Under the pieces are notes generated by a model. That model saw nothing but the letters and a program-made list of their open reading frames with translations. It did no database searches and had not been told where the DNA came from. 64,000 nucleotides of DNA from NCBI GenBank assembly GCA_030145055.1, contig JAQYWK010000003.1, forward strand, positions 656,278 to 720,277, given 5' to 3'. The position numbers were made by a program, and so were the translations under genes. Shown here one piece after another: positions 55,255 to 64,000 of this stretch (position 1 is its first letter; every line of letters begins with the position of its first letter). The stretch is from Desulfovibrio sp. (GTDB lineage Bacteria > Desulfobacterota > Desulfovibrionia > Desulfovibrionales > Desulfovibrionaceae).

Positions 55255-56067
55255 ATGACTCAAATAATACTGACAACCATACTTATACTTTTACTACTTC
55301 CTTTGCCGCTGATCATAATCTCAGCTCTTGCGAACCGTAAAGAACTATCTAAGCGAGGAGGAAAGGTCTCCACCTTGGATTTTCTTAGGGCACTAATAAC
55401 CGCAGAACTGAGTCTGCTCCTAACAATTATTACCCGGCCGCTCTTTTTTATTGGATGGTTAGAGCGCGCAAAAAAAAGTAAAAGAGGACAGCCTATCCTC
55501 ATGGTTCATGGCCTTTATCACAATGATACCGCGTGGTTATTGATAAAGCCTAGGCTCAAAAAAGCAGGATTTAGAAATTTCAATACATGGTCATATAACA
55601 GTTTCGCAACCTCGTACCCTGATCTTCTAGCGGAACTCCGCAAACATATTTTAAAACTCTACACCGAAAATAATAATCAGAAATTACTACTCATAGGGCA
55701 TAGCCTCGGAGGACTACTTATGACCGGAGCAATCGCCGATGAAGAAGTAGCGAGGACAGTTGAAAAAATAATCACACTCGGAACTCCTTGCCGTGGCAGT
55801 CTTCTGGCCATTGCGGCTCCGGGCAAGCTTGGACAGAGCCTGCGTCCGAACAGTTCACTATTCAAATATCTTCGATCTATCCCATCACCTGTCGACGTCG
55901 ACAAAACGGCGATAATATCTCCGGTAGATGAAATGGTTCTGCCGTGGAAGAACCTCGAACCATATGATTCAAGCTGGAAAGTTATAAGGAGTCCAGCCAT
56001 GGGCCATGTATCTATGTTATACAGCCACAAAGTAGCTAAGATAATATCCAGCATTTTAAAGAAATAA
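55255..56067 (+). CDS. Membrane-anchored alpha/beta hydrolase (lipase-like)
   Basis: 270 residues. An N-terminal hydrophobic segment (IILTTILILLLLPLPLIII) and a second one (LSLLLTIITRPLFFIGWL) precede the hydrolase domain. The nucleophile elbow is GHSLGG (Ser about 154) and the oxyanion region is MVHGLYHNDTAW. A late His (GHVSMLYSHKV) can complete the triad. Probable esterase or lipase of the inner membrane face; the substrate is unknown. Confidence 0.82.
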   Translation: MTQIILTTILILLLLPLPLIIISALANRKELSKRGGKVSTLDFLRALITAELSLLLTIITRPLFFIGWLERAKKSKRGQPILMVHGLYHNDTAWLLIKPRLKKAGFRNFNTWSYNSFATSYPDLLAELRKHILKLYTENNNQKLLLIGHSLGGLLMTGAIADEEVARTVEKIITLGTPCRGSLLAIAAPGKLGQSLRPNSSLFKYLRSIPSPVDVDKTAIISPVDEMVLPWKNLEPYDSSWKVIRSPAMGHVSMLYSHKVAKIISSILKK

Positions 56068-56069
56068 AA

Positions 56070-56099
56070 AAGGGAGAAAGACAATTGTCTTCCTCCCTT
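56070..56099. terminator. Bidirectional terminator
   Basis: AAGGGAG-A-AAGACAATTGTCTT-C-CTCCCTT forms a near-perfect hairpin. On the minus strand it is followed by TTTTTTATTT. It serves the hydrolase gene (+) and the HEAT-receiver gene (-). Confidence 0.85.
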
Positions 56100-56140
56100 G
56101 TAATTTCGCATTAGCGAAAATCATTTACTGAGCCATTGCC

Positions 56141-57730
56141 CTAAGAAACATACTCTGCAATTTTCGCTTTGAGCTGATCTGGAGTGAAAGGCTTTGTAAT
56201 AAAATCAGTAACACCAGTCTTTCTCGCAAGTTCCATCTGAGAAGTTTCAGACTCAGTTGTAACCATGATGATTGGTATTTCTTCAAACCCATCAGTAAGC
56301 CTAAGTTTTGAGACAAGTTCCATACCATCCATCACCGGCATATTCATATCAGTGATAACGACATCAAACTCATCACCCTGCTCGACAAAAGAATATGCTT
56401 CCTGACCATTTTCAGCAATTGACGGTTCATAACCATTACTGGTCAAAATACTACGATAAAGAGCAAGCATAGATTTAGAGTCATCTACAGCCAAAGCTCG
56501 TTTGCCTCCAGATTCTTCCATTTCTGGCAATCTAGCGATATCGGCTGTTGCCTCTTCGCTGCCAATTTCCGCGAGTTTTTCACGAAAAGCGACACGAACT
56601 TCAGGGTCTTTAGATCCGACAACCGCGTTCATCATGAAACGGCCAATCTTACCTTCATTATAAAGACCTGCAAAAATATTTAATGCTTTTGCAGTAACCA
56701 CGGCGCGAATAATTTTTCCGGCCTGGCTTCCACCCTGGCCAATCATTTCAGTCATCTTCTTAATCACACCAGAGTTAACCTGACGGTCAAGGCCTGTTAG
56801 AACGGCTAAAATAATCAGCTCATCATCAACTTCTAGACCATCAATCAGACTAACAACACCTTGCATTGTCCCGATATTGCCAATGGCCTCATATATTGCG
56901 TAATTTACGCTGGAATCTGTAGAATATTTTTTATCAATAGCATCCATAAGAACTTCGAGCCCGCTCTTATCGCCGATAAATCCAAGAACGTTTGCGGCAA
57001 GAATCATGTCATCTTTTTCCGCATCAGGAGTTATAACTTTCTGTAGATAAGGCACGGCAGCCGCACCAAGATCTGTCAGACAATCAGTAACAACCCGGCG
57101 AACTGTAGGATTTCTGTGATGCAAATTGTCAACAATAAAACTAAGAGATGCGGCACTGCCAATGGAGGTTAAAGCTTCAACAGCTTTCCATGTGGTCAGA
57201 TCGCAAACTTCATAATTTGCGTCTTCGTTATTGCGAGTAACAATATCCGAAAGAAAGCCCAGAGATTCTTCGTCTCTAAATGTTCCGACCACTTCTATAC
57301 ACATAGATGCGACCAAATCGTCAGCATTTGTAATATTGGATCGGAAGAGGCTAACCGATTCATCCCCGCCTATCTTGGATAGAGTAACAAGAACCTCAAA
57401 AAGTAAATCTGGATCTTCCGTTTTATCTGCAAGCGAGAGTAAAAAAGGAGTAGCAGTCTTAAACTTAAACTCTCCACACAATCTTATACATAAAACTTGA
57501 ATTTTTTCATTATCGTCATCAAGAAGATCAACGGCACTCTTTTCATCCGAGGAAAGAACCCCGTTAAGTGCACTGACAACCATGTAATCAACGGAAGTGT
57601 CCCCAATTGGGTTTTTAAAAAGATCAAGCAGTTCATCTAAATCTGCAATATCTTTGCCCATAGAAACTTCATTTAAAATACTAATTTTATCCAAAAAGGA
57701 TTGGTCTCTAAACCCAGTCAAACTAGACAT
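56141..57730 (-). CDS. HEAT-repeat protein fused to a response-regulator receiver
   Basis: 529 residues. About 400 residues of HEAT/PBS-lyase-like repeats (for example VLVTLSKIGGDESVSLFRSN, NPTVRRVVTDCLTDLGAAAVPYL) are followed by a CheY-like receiver (about 405-529) with DVVITDMNMPVMDG as phospho-acceptor region and TTESETSQME, DFITKPFTPDQLKAKI at the end. The CheX gene lies 36 bases upstream in the same direction, so the pair probably acts in chemotaxis-like signalling. Confidence 0.88.
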   Translation of the reverse strand: MSSLTGFRDQSFLDKISILNEVSMGKDIADLDELLDLFKNPIGDTSVDYMVVSALNGVLSSDEKSAVDLLDDDNEKIQVLCIRLCGEFKFKTATPFLLSLADKTEDPDLLFEVLVTLSKIGGDESVSLFRSNITNADDLVASMCIEVVGTFRDEESLGFLSDIVTRNNEDANYEVCDLTTWKAVEALTSIGSAASLSFIVDNLHHRNPTVRRVVTDCLTDLGAAAVPYLQKVITPDAEKDDMILAANVLGFIGDKSGLEVLMDAIDKKYSTDSSVNYAIYEAIGNIGTMQGVVSLIDGLEVDDELIILAVLTGLDRQVNSGVIKKMTEMIGQGGSQAGKIIRAVVTAKALNIFAGLYNEGKIGRFMMNAVVGSKDPEVRVAFREKLAEIGSEEATADIARLPEMEESGGKRALAVDDSKSMLALYRSILTSNGYEPSIAENGQEAYSFVEQGDEFDVVITDMNMPVMDGMELVSKLRLTDGFEEIPIIMVTTESETSQMELARKTGVTDFITKPFTPDQLKAKIAEYVS

Positions 57731-57766
57731 ATAATGACTCTCTTTTTTTCCTTAAAACAAAAAAGG

Positions 57767-58225
57767 TTACTCGAAACTGAATTCGATAGTAAACTCTCCT
57801 GCTTCACTGGTGAAAGGAATTGCCATAATTGGAGTCGAGGCCATGTGGGAAATGGAATGATTATCCCCCATAATGACCGACGGAGTGGACCCGGAAAAAG
57901 TCAAACCCTGTTCCACCAATCCAGCTCTAGCCTGTCCGGAAATCATATTGGTAATTTCACCAACCGCATCCTGAACATCTTGAAGAATGTCCTGAACATC
58001 ATCTCCAAGCATATTTTTTACGATAGTTACGGCACAACTTTTTTTAAATGTAATGGAAATTGTTCCATTCATATCTCCAGTAATTCCAACCAGTCCGGTC
58101 ACATCGCCGACGGCTGTTTTACCCTTTTTAACATAGGGCTTGCCAGGTTTCGGAGTAATCATAGCCATCATGGACAGTACATCCACTGCGGCCTTGATAA
58201 ACGGTTTTGCTAATTCCACTTTCAT
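57767..58225 (-). CDS. CheX-family chemotaxis phosphatase
   Basis: 152 residues from the ATG at 58225 (AAAGGGAAAG upstream); a longer reading from 58294 is not favoured. The CheC/CheX helix DVQDAVGEITNMISGQARAG carries the conserved E-x2-N pair that removes phosphate from CheY-P. The N-terminal VDVLSMMAMITPKPGKPYV is typical of CheX. It lies directly upstream of the HEAT-receiver gene, whose receiver is a likely substrate (inference). Confidence 0.88.
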   Translation of the reverse strand: MKVELAKPFIKAAVDVLSMMAMITPKPGKPYVKKGKTAVGDVTGLVGITGDMNGTISITFKKSCAVTIVKNMLGDDVQDILQDVQDAVGEITNMISGQARAGLVEQGLTFSGSTPSVIMGDNHSISHMASTPIMAIPFTSEAGEFTIEFSFE

Positions 58226-58508
58226 AAGAGCTTTCCCTTTATCAGACGTCATTCCCAGTGAGGGAGTGCATACCAAAAGTTGCAAGTTTTCCACAAGGTA
58301 ATTACATAATTTCTAGGATCCTACCCACAAATGCGGAAAGGTTCAAGATCATTAGAAAAGAATAATGCATTTTTCCCACTACAAAACTTAATACATGGCT
58401 GAAAGATCCGGTTTTGCTACAAGTGAGCCTATTTTATTCTTAATGTTGCAGGCTTCATAAGGATTATGTAGTCCATATTAAGAACTTAATTTTATATAAA
58501 TAAATGAT

Positions 58509-59762
58509 ATGGATGTAAATATGATTCAAAGCCTATTTGGACTGATTGGAATAATGGCTATAGCTTGGGCCATGAGCGAAAACAAACGTAACATAAGTAT
58601 TAAAAGCATATCAACTGGGTTACTTCTTCAATTTATAGTTGCAACCTTAATGCTCAAAGTAACCTTTTTCAGTGATGCTATGATGTATTTGAATCATGCT
58701 GTAGATGCCCTACAGTTAGCAACTCAAGCCGGAACAAGTTTCCTTTTCGGCTATATAGGTGGCGGGCCTCTCCCATTTACTGAAAGCTATCCGGGTGCCA
58801 GCTGGACCTTAGCTTTTAGAGCTCTCCCACTTATTTTGGTAGTAAGTGCTCTTTCTGCCCTACTTTTCTACTGGCGCATAATTCCGGTACTAGTTAAAGG
58901 GTTCTCATTTATTTTACAAAAAACAATGAACATCAGTGGACATTTAGGGCTTGGCGTAGCTGCAAACATTTTTGTAGGAATGGTCGAGGCTCCTATCGTC
59001 ATCAGTCCATATGTTAAATCCATGAGCCGAAGCGAACTTATGACCCTAATGGTCAGCGGCATGGCAACCATTTCAGGCACAGTTCTGGTCTTGTATGCAT
59101 CCATACTCAACCCGGTCCTCCCTGGAGCCATCGGACATATTCTGGCAGCATCCATCATTAGTGCGCCGGCAGCTATTCTTATTGCCCAATTGATGGTACC
59201 TGAAACAGCAGGCCGTATTTCTACCCAAAGCAGCACAATAACAAGTCCAGCTTCAAGCTCCATGGATGCCATTACTAAGGGAGCATCTGACGGAGTTAAA
59301 CTTCTGATTACAGTGGTAGCTCTTCTCTTGGTACTGATAGCCTTAGTCTCTCTCGCAAACCAGATATTAGCAGTATTCCCGAACATACAGGGCGAACCTG
59401 TTACCCTGCAACGCATCCTCAGTATTGTCATGTGGCCTGTTGTTTGGCTCATGGGAATCCCCGCTTCCGAAGCCTTCACTGCCGCAGGACTTATGGGAAC
59501 AAAAACAATCCTCAACGAATTTTTAGCATATCTACAACTGGCAAACCTTCCCCCGGGTTTACTTTCCGAAAGGTCGACCATGATCATGACGTATGCAATG
59601 TGCGGGTTTGCAAATTTAGGAAGCCTTGGAATATTAATTGGAGGGCTGACAAGCATTGCCCCTTCACGTAAGGATGACATTGTAGAGATGGGCGTAAAGT
59701 CTATAATCGGAGGAACATTAGCCACCTGTATGACAGGAGCAATAGTTGGAGTTCTCTACTAA
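58509..59762 (+). CDS. Concentrative nucleoside transporter (NupC/CNT family)
   Basis: 417 residues with about ten membrane segments. CNT hallmarks: FLFGYIGGGPLPF, LGVAANIFVGMVEAPIVISPYVKSMSRSELMTLMVSGMATISGTVL, and a C-terminal CGFANLGSLGILIGGL. It carries nucleosides into the cell with Na+ or H+. The GxxE-like APIV position in the first repeat fits the family. The start is ambiguous between 58509 and 58521. Followed by a ClC gene with a 33-base gap. Confidence 0.92.
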   Translation: MDVNMIQSLFGLIGIMAIAWAMSENKRNISIKSISTGLLLQFIVATLMLKVTFFSDAMMYLNHAVDALQLATQAGTSFLFGYIGGGPLPFTESYPGASWTLAFRALPLILVVSALSALLFYWRIIPVLVKGFSFILQKTMNISGHLGLGVAANIFVGMVEAPIVISPYVKSMSRSELMTLMVSGMATISGTVLVLYASILNPVLPGAIGHILAASIISAPAAILIAQLMVPETAGRISTQSSTITSPASSSMDAITKGASDGVKLLITVVALLLVLIALVSLANQILAVFPNIQGEPVTLQRILSIVMWPVVWLMGIPASEAFTAAGLMGTKTILNEFLAYLQLANLPPGLLSERSTMIMTYAMCGFANLGSLGILIGGLTSIAPSRKDDIVEMGVKSIIGGTLATCMTGAIVGVLY

Positions 59763-59795
59763 GCTGCGTATCATTATTTAAGGATATTACTGTAA

Positions 59796-61544
59796 ATGCC
59801 TGAAAAAGCGTCAACGAAGCACAGCCCTTTGCTTAAGGACTTCCTTCACAGGAGAGTCCATACAACAAAAGCTCTCCTGATTATCGCAGCGATTGCAGTC
59901 GGCGTGTGCTCTGCTCTTGCGGCTGTGGCTTTAAACAAATCTCTCAAACTCTTGAATGAACTCAGAATGAGCAACTCTGACCATTGGTGGATTTTTCTGC
60001 TACCTGCTGCAGGTGCTATGCTTGCGGTGATTCTCAGCAAAAATGTTTTCAAAGAATCCGGAGGACATGGGGTTGGGGAAGTCATTGCTAAGGTAGGACT
60101 AAAACAAGGGATCCTGCGCCCGATATCAATTTTTAGCGCGCTCATCACTAGTCTACTGACAATTGCAAGCGGCGGTTCTGCGGGACCGGAAGCGCCAGTA
60201 GTTGTTAGTGGCTCATCCATGGGTTCCAACTTATCCAGACTTCTCAAAATGAGCGGTCAGTCAAGAATGACACTTATTGGATGCGGGGCAGCAGGATCAA
60301 TCTCCGCTATTTTTAATGCACCTGTCACCGGTATGATTTTCGCTGTTGAAATAATCCTTGGAGAATGGACACCTTACAATTTAATTCCAATTGCAATTTC
60401 ATCAGTAGTAGCTACTCAAACATCAAGAATTCTTGAAGGAAATGTAATTCCTTTTCGAGAAGTATTTCCGGCTATGGGTTTCGCAGATCTTGGCGTGTCC
60501 GTAGTTCTCGCCGTACTTACGGCCATTACCTCCGTCTTATTTGTGAGGTCGATTAGACAAGTTGGATCAGTCGCTTCATCAATCAGCAACAAGCCTTGGC
60601 TAAAGGCTGCGTTAGGAGGACTGGCTGTTGGAATCGTAGGGCTGTTTTTCCCACTTGCTCTTGGAGAAGGATACAAATCCATAAGAATGGCAATCCATGG
60701 CACACTGCCTCCGGGCATAACAGTGGTTGCAGTGCTTCTTATCGCTAGAATCGTAACAACATCACTGACCCTGGGCAGCGGAGGTCTAGGTGGTATTTTC
60801 GCTCCATGCCTAGTCATCGGGTCTATATTCGGAGCCTTTTTTCATCGGACAGCATCGGCTATATTGCCGGCAGGCTTGATCACAGGAGAAGGAGCATACG
60901 TCATTCTAGGAATGGCAGGAGTCGTTAGTGGAGTTATGCAAGCTCCTTTAACAAGCGTATTTCTCGTTCTGGAGATAACTAATGGCTATCAGGCTGTAAT
61001 GCACATCATGACCGTAACATTCCTCGCATCAATGCTTACCCACGCGTTCGAACCATCGTCATTTTATTTCAAAGATTTAGTTGAGAAGGGGCAACTTCTC
61101 AGGCCTAAAACAGATGAAAAAATACTGGCCGATATTGATACGCAAGATCTTGTTTGCAAAGATATGACTGAAGTTTGTCCACAGATGCCCGTTATTGATT
61201 TTTTAAAAGTACTCAAGAGTACTAATCAAACACATATTCCAATCATTAATAGTACAACTAAAGATTTCATGGGTATGGTGGATGTGGTTTCCGCGCGTTC
61301 CGCAATATTAGACCCAGAACGACAGCATAGTCGGATTGGAGAAGTCGCCACAGATAAAAATACTCCCAAAGTTGAATTAGGCATGGGTGCAGCTGAAATA
61401 TTAGAAATTATGGCGCGAAGTGGCAAAAAAACATTGCCTGTCATGAAAAATGGAGCCTTCACTGGGGTCATAACTAAAGAAGACATTTTATCTGCCTATC
61501 GAGGAGAAATGAAGAACTATGGAACTTGCGACAACTTATTTTAA
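59796..61544 (+). CDS. ClC-family chloride channel/antiporter with CBS domains
   Basis: 582 residues. ClC motifs: SGGSAGPEAPVVVSGSSMGS (the gating Glu is kept), IGCGAAGSISAIFNAPVTG, and LTLGSGGLGGIFAPCLVIGS. Two CBS domains occupy the C-terminal 130 residues (LVCKDMTEVCPQMPVIDFLK and IGEVATDKNTPKVELGMGAA). The pore Ser/Tyr cannot be assigned with certainty, so channel versus Cl-/H+ antiporter is open. Probably transcribed with the nucleoside transporter. Confidence 0.93.
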   Translation: MPEKASTKHSPLLKDFLHRRVHTTKALLIIAAIAVGVCSALAAVALNKSLKLLNELRMSNSDHWWIFLLPAAGAMLAVILSKNVFKESGGHGVGEVIAKVGLKQGILRPISIFSALITSLLTIASGGSAGPEAPVVVSGSSMGSNLSRLLKMSGQSRMTLIGCGAAGSISAIFNAPVTGMIFAVEIILGEWTPYNLIPIAISSVVATQTSRILEGNVIPFREVFPAMGFADLGVSVVLAVLTAITSVLFVRSIRQVGSVASSISNKPWLKAALGGLAVGIVGLFFPLALGEGYKSIRMAIHGTLPPGITVVAVLLIARIVTTSLTLGSGGLGGIFAPCLVIGSIFGAFFHRTASAILPAGLITGEGAYVILGMAGVVSGVMQAPLTSVFLVLEITNGYQAVMHIMTVTFLASMLTHAFEPSSFYFKDLVEKGQLLRPKTDEKILADIDTQDLVCKDMTEVCPQMPVIDFLKVLKSTNQTHIPIINSTTKDFMGMVDVVSARSAILDPERQHSRIGEVATDKNTPKVELGMGAAEILEIMARSGKKTLPVMKNGAFTGVITKEDILSAYRGEMKNYGTCDNLF

Positions 61545-61613
61545 TCCATAGTAGTTAATACTTATCAGAATCTTATCCCAATAAGCAAATTCCTTCAAAC
61601 TCAGCAAAATATC

Positions 61614-61802
61614 TTAATCTAGTTGGGCATCACTTATATTATCTGATTTTGAAACTTTTTTGTCTGAGTTAACGTATTTATCCCTTACAACCGCATCAGC
61701 AACTTTACCCATTACGGATTTAAGTCTCTCCTCTAAATCAGTATTTTTTTTAATTATTTCTAATGAATCATTGAGAAATTTTTGAGGAATTTCATCACGC
61801 AT
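61614..61802 (-). CDS. Small hypothetical protein (62 aa)
   Basis: Start at 61802 chosen because AGGAG precedes it (a reading from 61838 adds 12 residues). Charged, helical (SLEIIKKNTDLEERLKSVMGKV), no recognised family. The 262-base gap after it (61803-62064) shows nothing else. Confidence 0.6.
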   Translation of the reverse strand: MRDEIPQKFLNDSLEIIKKNTDLEERLKSVMGKVADAVVRDKYVNSDKKVSKSDNISDAQLD

Positions 61803-62064
61803 ACTTTCTCCTAATATGTATATGTCACCGAAAGCCAACCATACCGAATAAGATAAGCAACAACAAGTCGGAGTAAAAAATAAAATTTGAAATTAAGATG
61901 AGTTTAATTAATAGCAAAAAGACCATCTGCCGCATTCATAATCGAGTAACTATGAAAGCAAATAGCTTCCCTCATTTACTTTTTTTTATTAATAGAATAA
62001 GTTAACATTTAATCTCATATTAAAATTATTTGAAATATCTAAATATAATCACAGGATTTACAGA

Positions 62065-63129
62065 ATGAACAGCCAAGCCAAGCAAGAAGACTTGATTCCA
62101 GAAGAATATCTTCAAATCAGCTCTAATATTGTCAGCACATTCGGCAACAGAACTCCTGTCACTCTATGCATATATGATGAAGAATTTCAAAGAGTTGCAC
62201 CTCTATTCCCCAAAGACACAAGACTGACACCTAAAAAATTGGATCGAATGAACCAGGAATGTAACGGAGGAAATCTCTTTATAACTAAAGATGAATACTC
62301 ATCTCTTGCCGGTCACATCAGTCAGAACCTTGGAGTTCTTTTAACTGAGCATTACCTTGATGAACCAGCCGCAGCCGAAATTTTTTATGAAGGAATCCTC
62401 GAGAAGGTTCGAGAATTTTATGCAAACCCGGTCGCAGAAACCCTTGAACAGTTAAAAACAGTTCTCGCTATTTTCAGTGAATATGTATGGGTTGATAGAA
62501 ATCGCTGGTCACACTTTTTTAATTCTCTTCAACGCAAAAATGATCTTTGTTGTCATGTGGTTAACACCCTTTTTGTAGGAACGGCCATATACCTAAAAAC
62601 TGTACACAAAGAGGGTGAAAAACTTGAGTTGAACTCCCTTGGACTTGCCTTAGTTTTACATGATCTAGGTATGACTCAGATTCCCGCAACTCTTATGACC
62701 AAAGCCAGTCCATTTTTGTACAAAGAAAAACAACGAATGCAAGAGCATGTAGATATTGCTGAAAAAATGATGAACAGGATGGATGTTAAAGACCAACTGG
62801 TTAGAGATTGTATTCTTGATCACCATGAAAGAATTGACGGCAGCGGCTATCCGAGAGGACGAAGGGGTGATGCCTTATCCATAGAAACTCGTGTTTGCAG
62901 TGTTGCTGATGCATTCTGCGGTATGATTGCTGAAAGATGGCACAAAAAAGGAATACACCCTATTCTCGCAGCCATAATTTTAACAGAAAGCAGTAAGCGC
63001 TACGACAAAACTCTTACTGCGGCGCTTGTTTCATTTATTATTTCTAACAATCCCGAAATGCAGGCCTTAATTAAAGATAAGGAAAAGATGAAACAGCTTA
63101 GGGCTTTAGCTCTTAAACAGATGAATTAA
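62065..63129 (+). CDS. HD-GYP domain protein (probable c-di-GMP phosphodiesterase)
   Basis: 354 residues. An N-terminal region of about 140 residues has no clear family. The HD-GYP domain (about 155-330) shows LVLHDLGMTQIP (HD), ILDHHERIDGSGYPRG (the HHExxDGxGYP signature) and SVADAFCGMIAERWHKKG. It is expected to hydrolyse cyclic di-GMP. No upstream RBS stronger than CAGGATTTACAGA; it stands alone next to the end of an rRNA operon. Confidence 0.9.
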   Translation: MNSQAKQEDLIPEEYLQISSNIVSTFGNRTPVTLCIYDEEFQRVAPLFPKDTRLTPKKLDRMNQECNGGNLFITKDEYSSLAGHISQNLGVLLTEHYLDEPAAAEIFYEGILEKVREFYANPVAETLEQLKTVLAIFSEYVWVDRNRWSHFFNSLQRKNDLCCHVVNTLFVGTAIYLKTVHKEGEKLELNSLGLALVLHDLGMTQIPATLMTKASPFLYKEKQRMQEHVDIAEKMMNRMDVKDQLVRDCILDHHERIDGSGYPRGRRGDALSIETRVCSVADAFCGMIAERWHKKGIHPILAAIILTESSKRYDKTLTAALVSFIISNNPEMQALIKDKEKMKQLRALALKQMN

Positions 63130-63194
63130 TATAAACGGCCTCAATTTTTCTAATCTTAGCCTGAAGCAAGCTTGAAATTTTCTTTATAGCTCCA

Positions 63195-63797
63195 TTAAAC
63201 GACATCATCGGCACTTTGCTCTTTAGTGACTGAATCATTATGCTCTTCCCTATCTTCCCCAAATACTGATTTCTTACCATCTGACTCATTTACACCATGA
63301 GCATTCTTATCTGAGCTTTCTTCCTTACTATTTTGTCCACCAAAGCTCATAATTCGAGTAATTTTCATATCTCCATTTGCATCTACTTTTGAGACTACTA
63401 CTTTAATTTCATTTTCACTTTCAGGATCTTGAATTGTTTCAGAAATAGTATCTATAGCATTTGGATCATAATTTTTGTTAGCTTTCTTTTTTATCTTTTC
63501 CATTTCATCTTCATCTTTCAATAAGGGTTCCAATTCTTTCAATCCTCTTCGCTCAAGTTCTTTAGGAGCACCATATGAGCGGATATATTTTTCTAATAAG
63601 TCAAGGTAAGTTTTTTGCTCTAATTCACTTTCTGAAACATCTGGAGCATCCGGTACTTTTTTCCCAGAAGAACTGAGATCATATATAGAACTAGTTGAAT
63701 CTTTATAGCTTGAAGAACTCGATACTGTACTCTTAATACCTGCTGATTCAAGCTGCCTAACGATAGTAGAATCTAGACCAATGTTTGATATGGACAT
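63195..63797 (-). CDS. Hypothetical Ser/Glu-rich protein (200 aa)
   Basis: A good TTAGGAGGAAAAA precedes the ATG. The product is hydrophilic and largely low complexity at both ends, with a helical middle (QKTYLDLLEKYIRSYGAPKEL) and a short beta segment (SENEIKVVVSKVDANGDMKITRIMS). No recognised family. Confidence 0.7.
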   Translation of the reverse strand: MSISNIGLDSTIVRQLESAGIKSTVSSSSSYKDSTSSIYDLSSSGKKVPDAPDVSESELEQKTYLDLLEKYIRSYGAPKELERRGLKELEPLLKDEDEMEKIKKKANKNYDPNAIDTISETIQDPESENEIKVVVSKVDANGDMKITRIMSFGGQNSKEESSDKNAHGVNESDGKKSVFGEDREEHNDSVTKEQSADDVV

Positions 63798-63870
63798 TTT
63801 TTCCTCCTAATTTAAATGTACATATCTATGCAATATCTAAGCCCGTAAATATATCTCCCCCCGCAAACGC

Positions 63871-63904
63871 AAAAAAACCCGTACAAAATTAATTGTACGG
63901 GTTT
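63871..63904 (-). terminator. Terminator of the rRNA operon
   Basis: AAACCCGTACAA pairs perfectly with TTGTACGGGTTT around a 6-base loop, followed on the minus strand by seven Ts. It lies about 12 bases after the 5S gene. Confidence 0.92.
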
Positions 63905-63915
63905 CTTTAAAAAAA

Positions 63916-64000
63916 AGTCCTTGCGACGACCTAGTTTCCCACCAGCTACCTGGCAGTATCATCGGCGATGGAGGTCTTAACTTCCGAGTTCGGAATGGGA
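63916..64000 (-). rRNA. rrf: 5S ribosomal RNA (partial)
   Basis: Minus-strand sequence from 64000 contains the 5S core TCCGAACTCGGAAGTTAAG and continues through CGCCGATGATACTGC and GGTGGGAAACTAGGTCG to the 3' end near 63916. The 5' part is outside the window; an rRNA operon must lie to the right. Confidence 0.93.

Noticed and set aside
58868..59725. 285-codon minus-strand ORF
   Set aside because: Long shadow of the nucleoside transporter gene; low-complexity, Ser/Pro/Met-rich translation without family features.

Overview
The window looks like the chromosome of a marine, Desulfovibrio-like sulfate reducer (Desulfovibrionaceae). The reasons are a compact nif cluster in the order nifH-nifI1-nifI2-nifD-nifK, heavy use of sigma-54 activators and hybrid kinases, a UmpAB/NhaB sodium cluster, and gene families common in that group. 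No 16S gene is present, so the genus is an inference. A 5S rRNA gene enters at the right edge on the minus strand.

Layout. (1) 1-7.1 kb: sodium and pH homeostasis (partial nhaB, two DUF1538/UmpAB genes, a PII-like gene and a CBS-pair gene), followed by a small zinc-ribbon gene and an NtrB/NtrC-type two-component pair. (2) 7.4-13.6 kb: a decayed accessory region. It starts with a tRNA-Thr-like 3' remnant and holds a Fic fragment, an IS66 scar, a large secreted subtilase with a C-terminal anchor, and a frameshifted DUF3987 pseudogene. (3) 13.56-41.12 kb: a 27.5-kb integrative island bounded by 103-bp direct repeats (two mismatches). The repeats contain the 3' half of tRNA-Leu(CAA) and its terminator; the intact tRNA-Leu is at the right end and a tyrosine integrase sits just inside the left end. 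(4) 41.3-64 kb: ordinary chromosome with DUF554, a SpoIIE-type phosphatase, rocD, hybrid sensor kinases, a DUF1786 protein, a lipase-like hydrolase, HEAT-REC and CheX, a CNT nucleoside transporter, a ClC channel, an HD-GYP protein and the end of an rRNA operon.

The island is a nitrogen-fixation package. nifA (sigma-54 activator) lies near the integrase. A long minus-strand run carries nifH, nifI1, nifI2, nifD, nifK, a NifB-like protein with no radical-SAM cysteines, a [2Fe-2S] ferredoxin, a GNAT protein, nifE, nifN and nifB. A divergent plus-strand operon carries nifV, modA, modB and, after a gap, an unknown beta-repeat protein. The nifH-nifV intergenic region has two sigma-54 promoters arranged in mirror symmetry around a pair of identical, oppositely oriented palindromic operators. 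The island also carries a two-gene ATPase module (AAA ATPase plus AAA-wHTH-TPR ATPase), an IS110/IS1111-type element with a candidate bridge-RNA region, and two unknown genes near the right junction.

Strongest candidates for follow-up are the mobile nif island itself, the symmetric nifH/nifV control region, the cysteine-less NifB paralogue, the two-ATPase module with its 15-bp repeat leader, and a run of TAAC motifs spaced exactly 10 bp apart near 38.2 kb.
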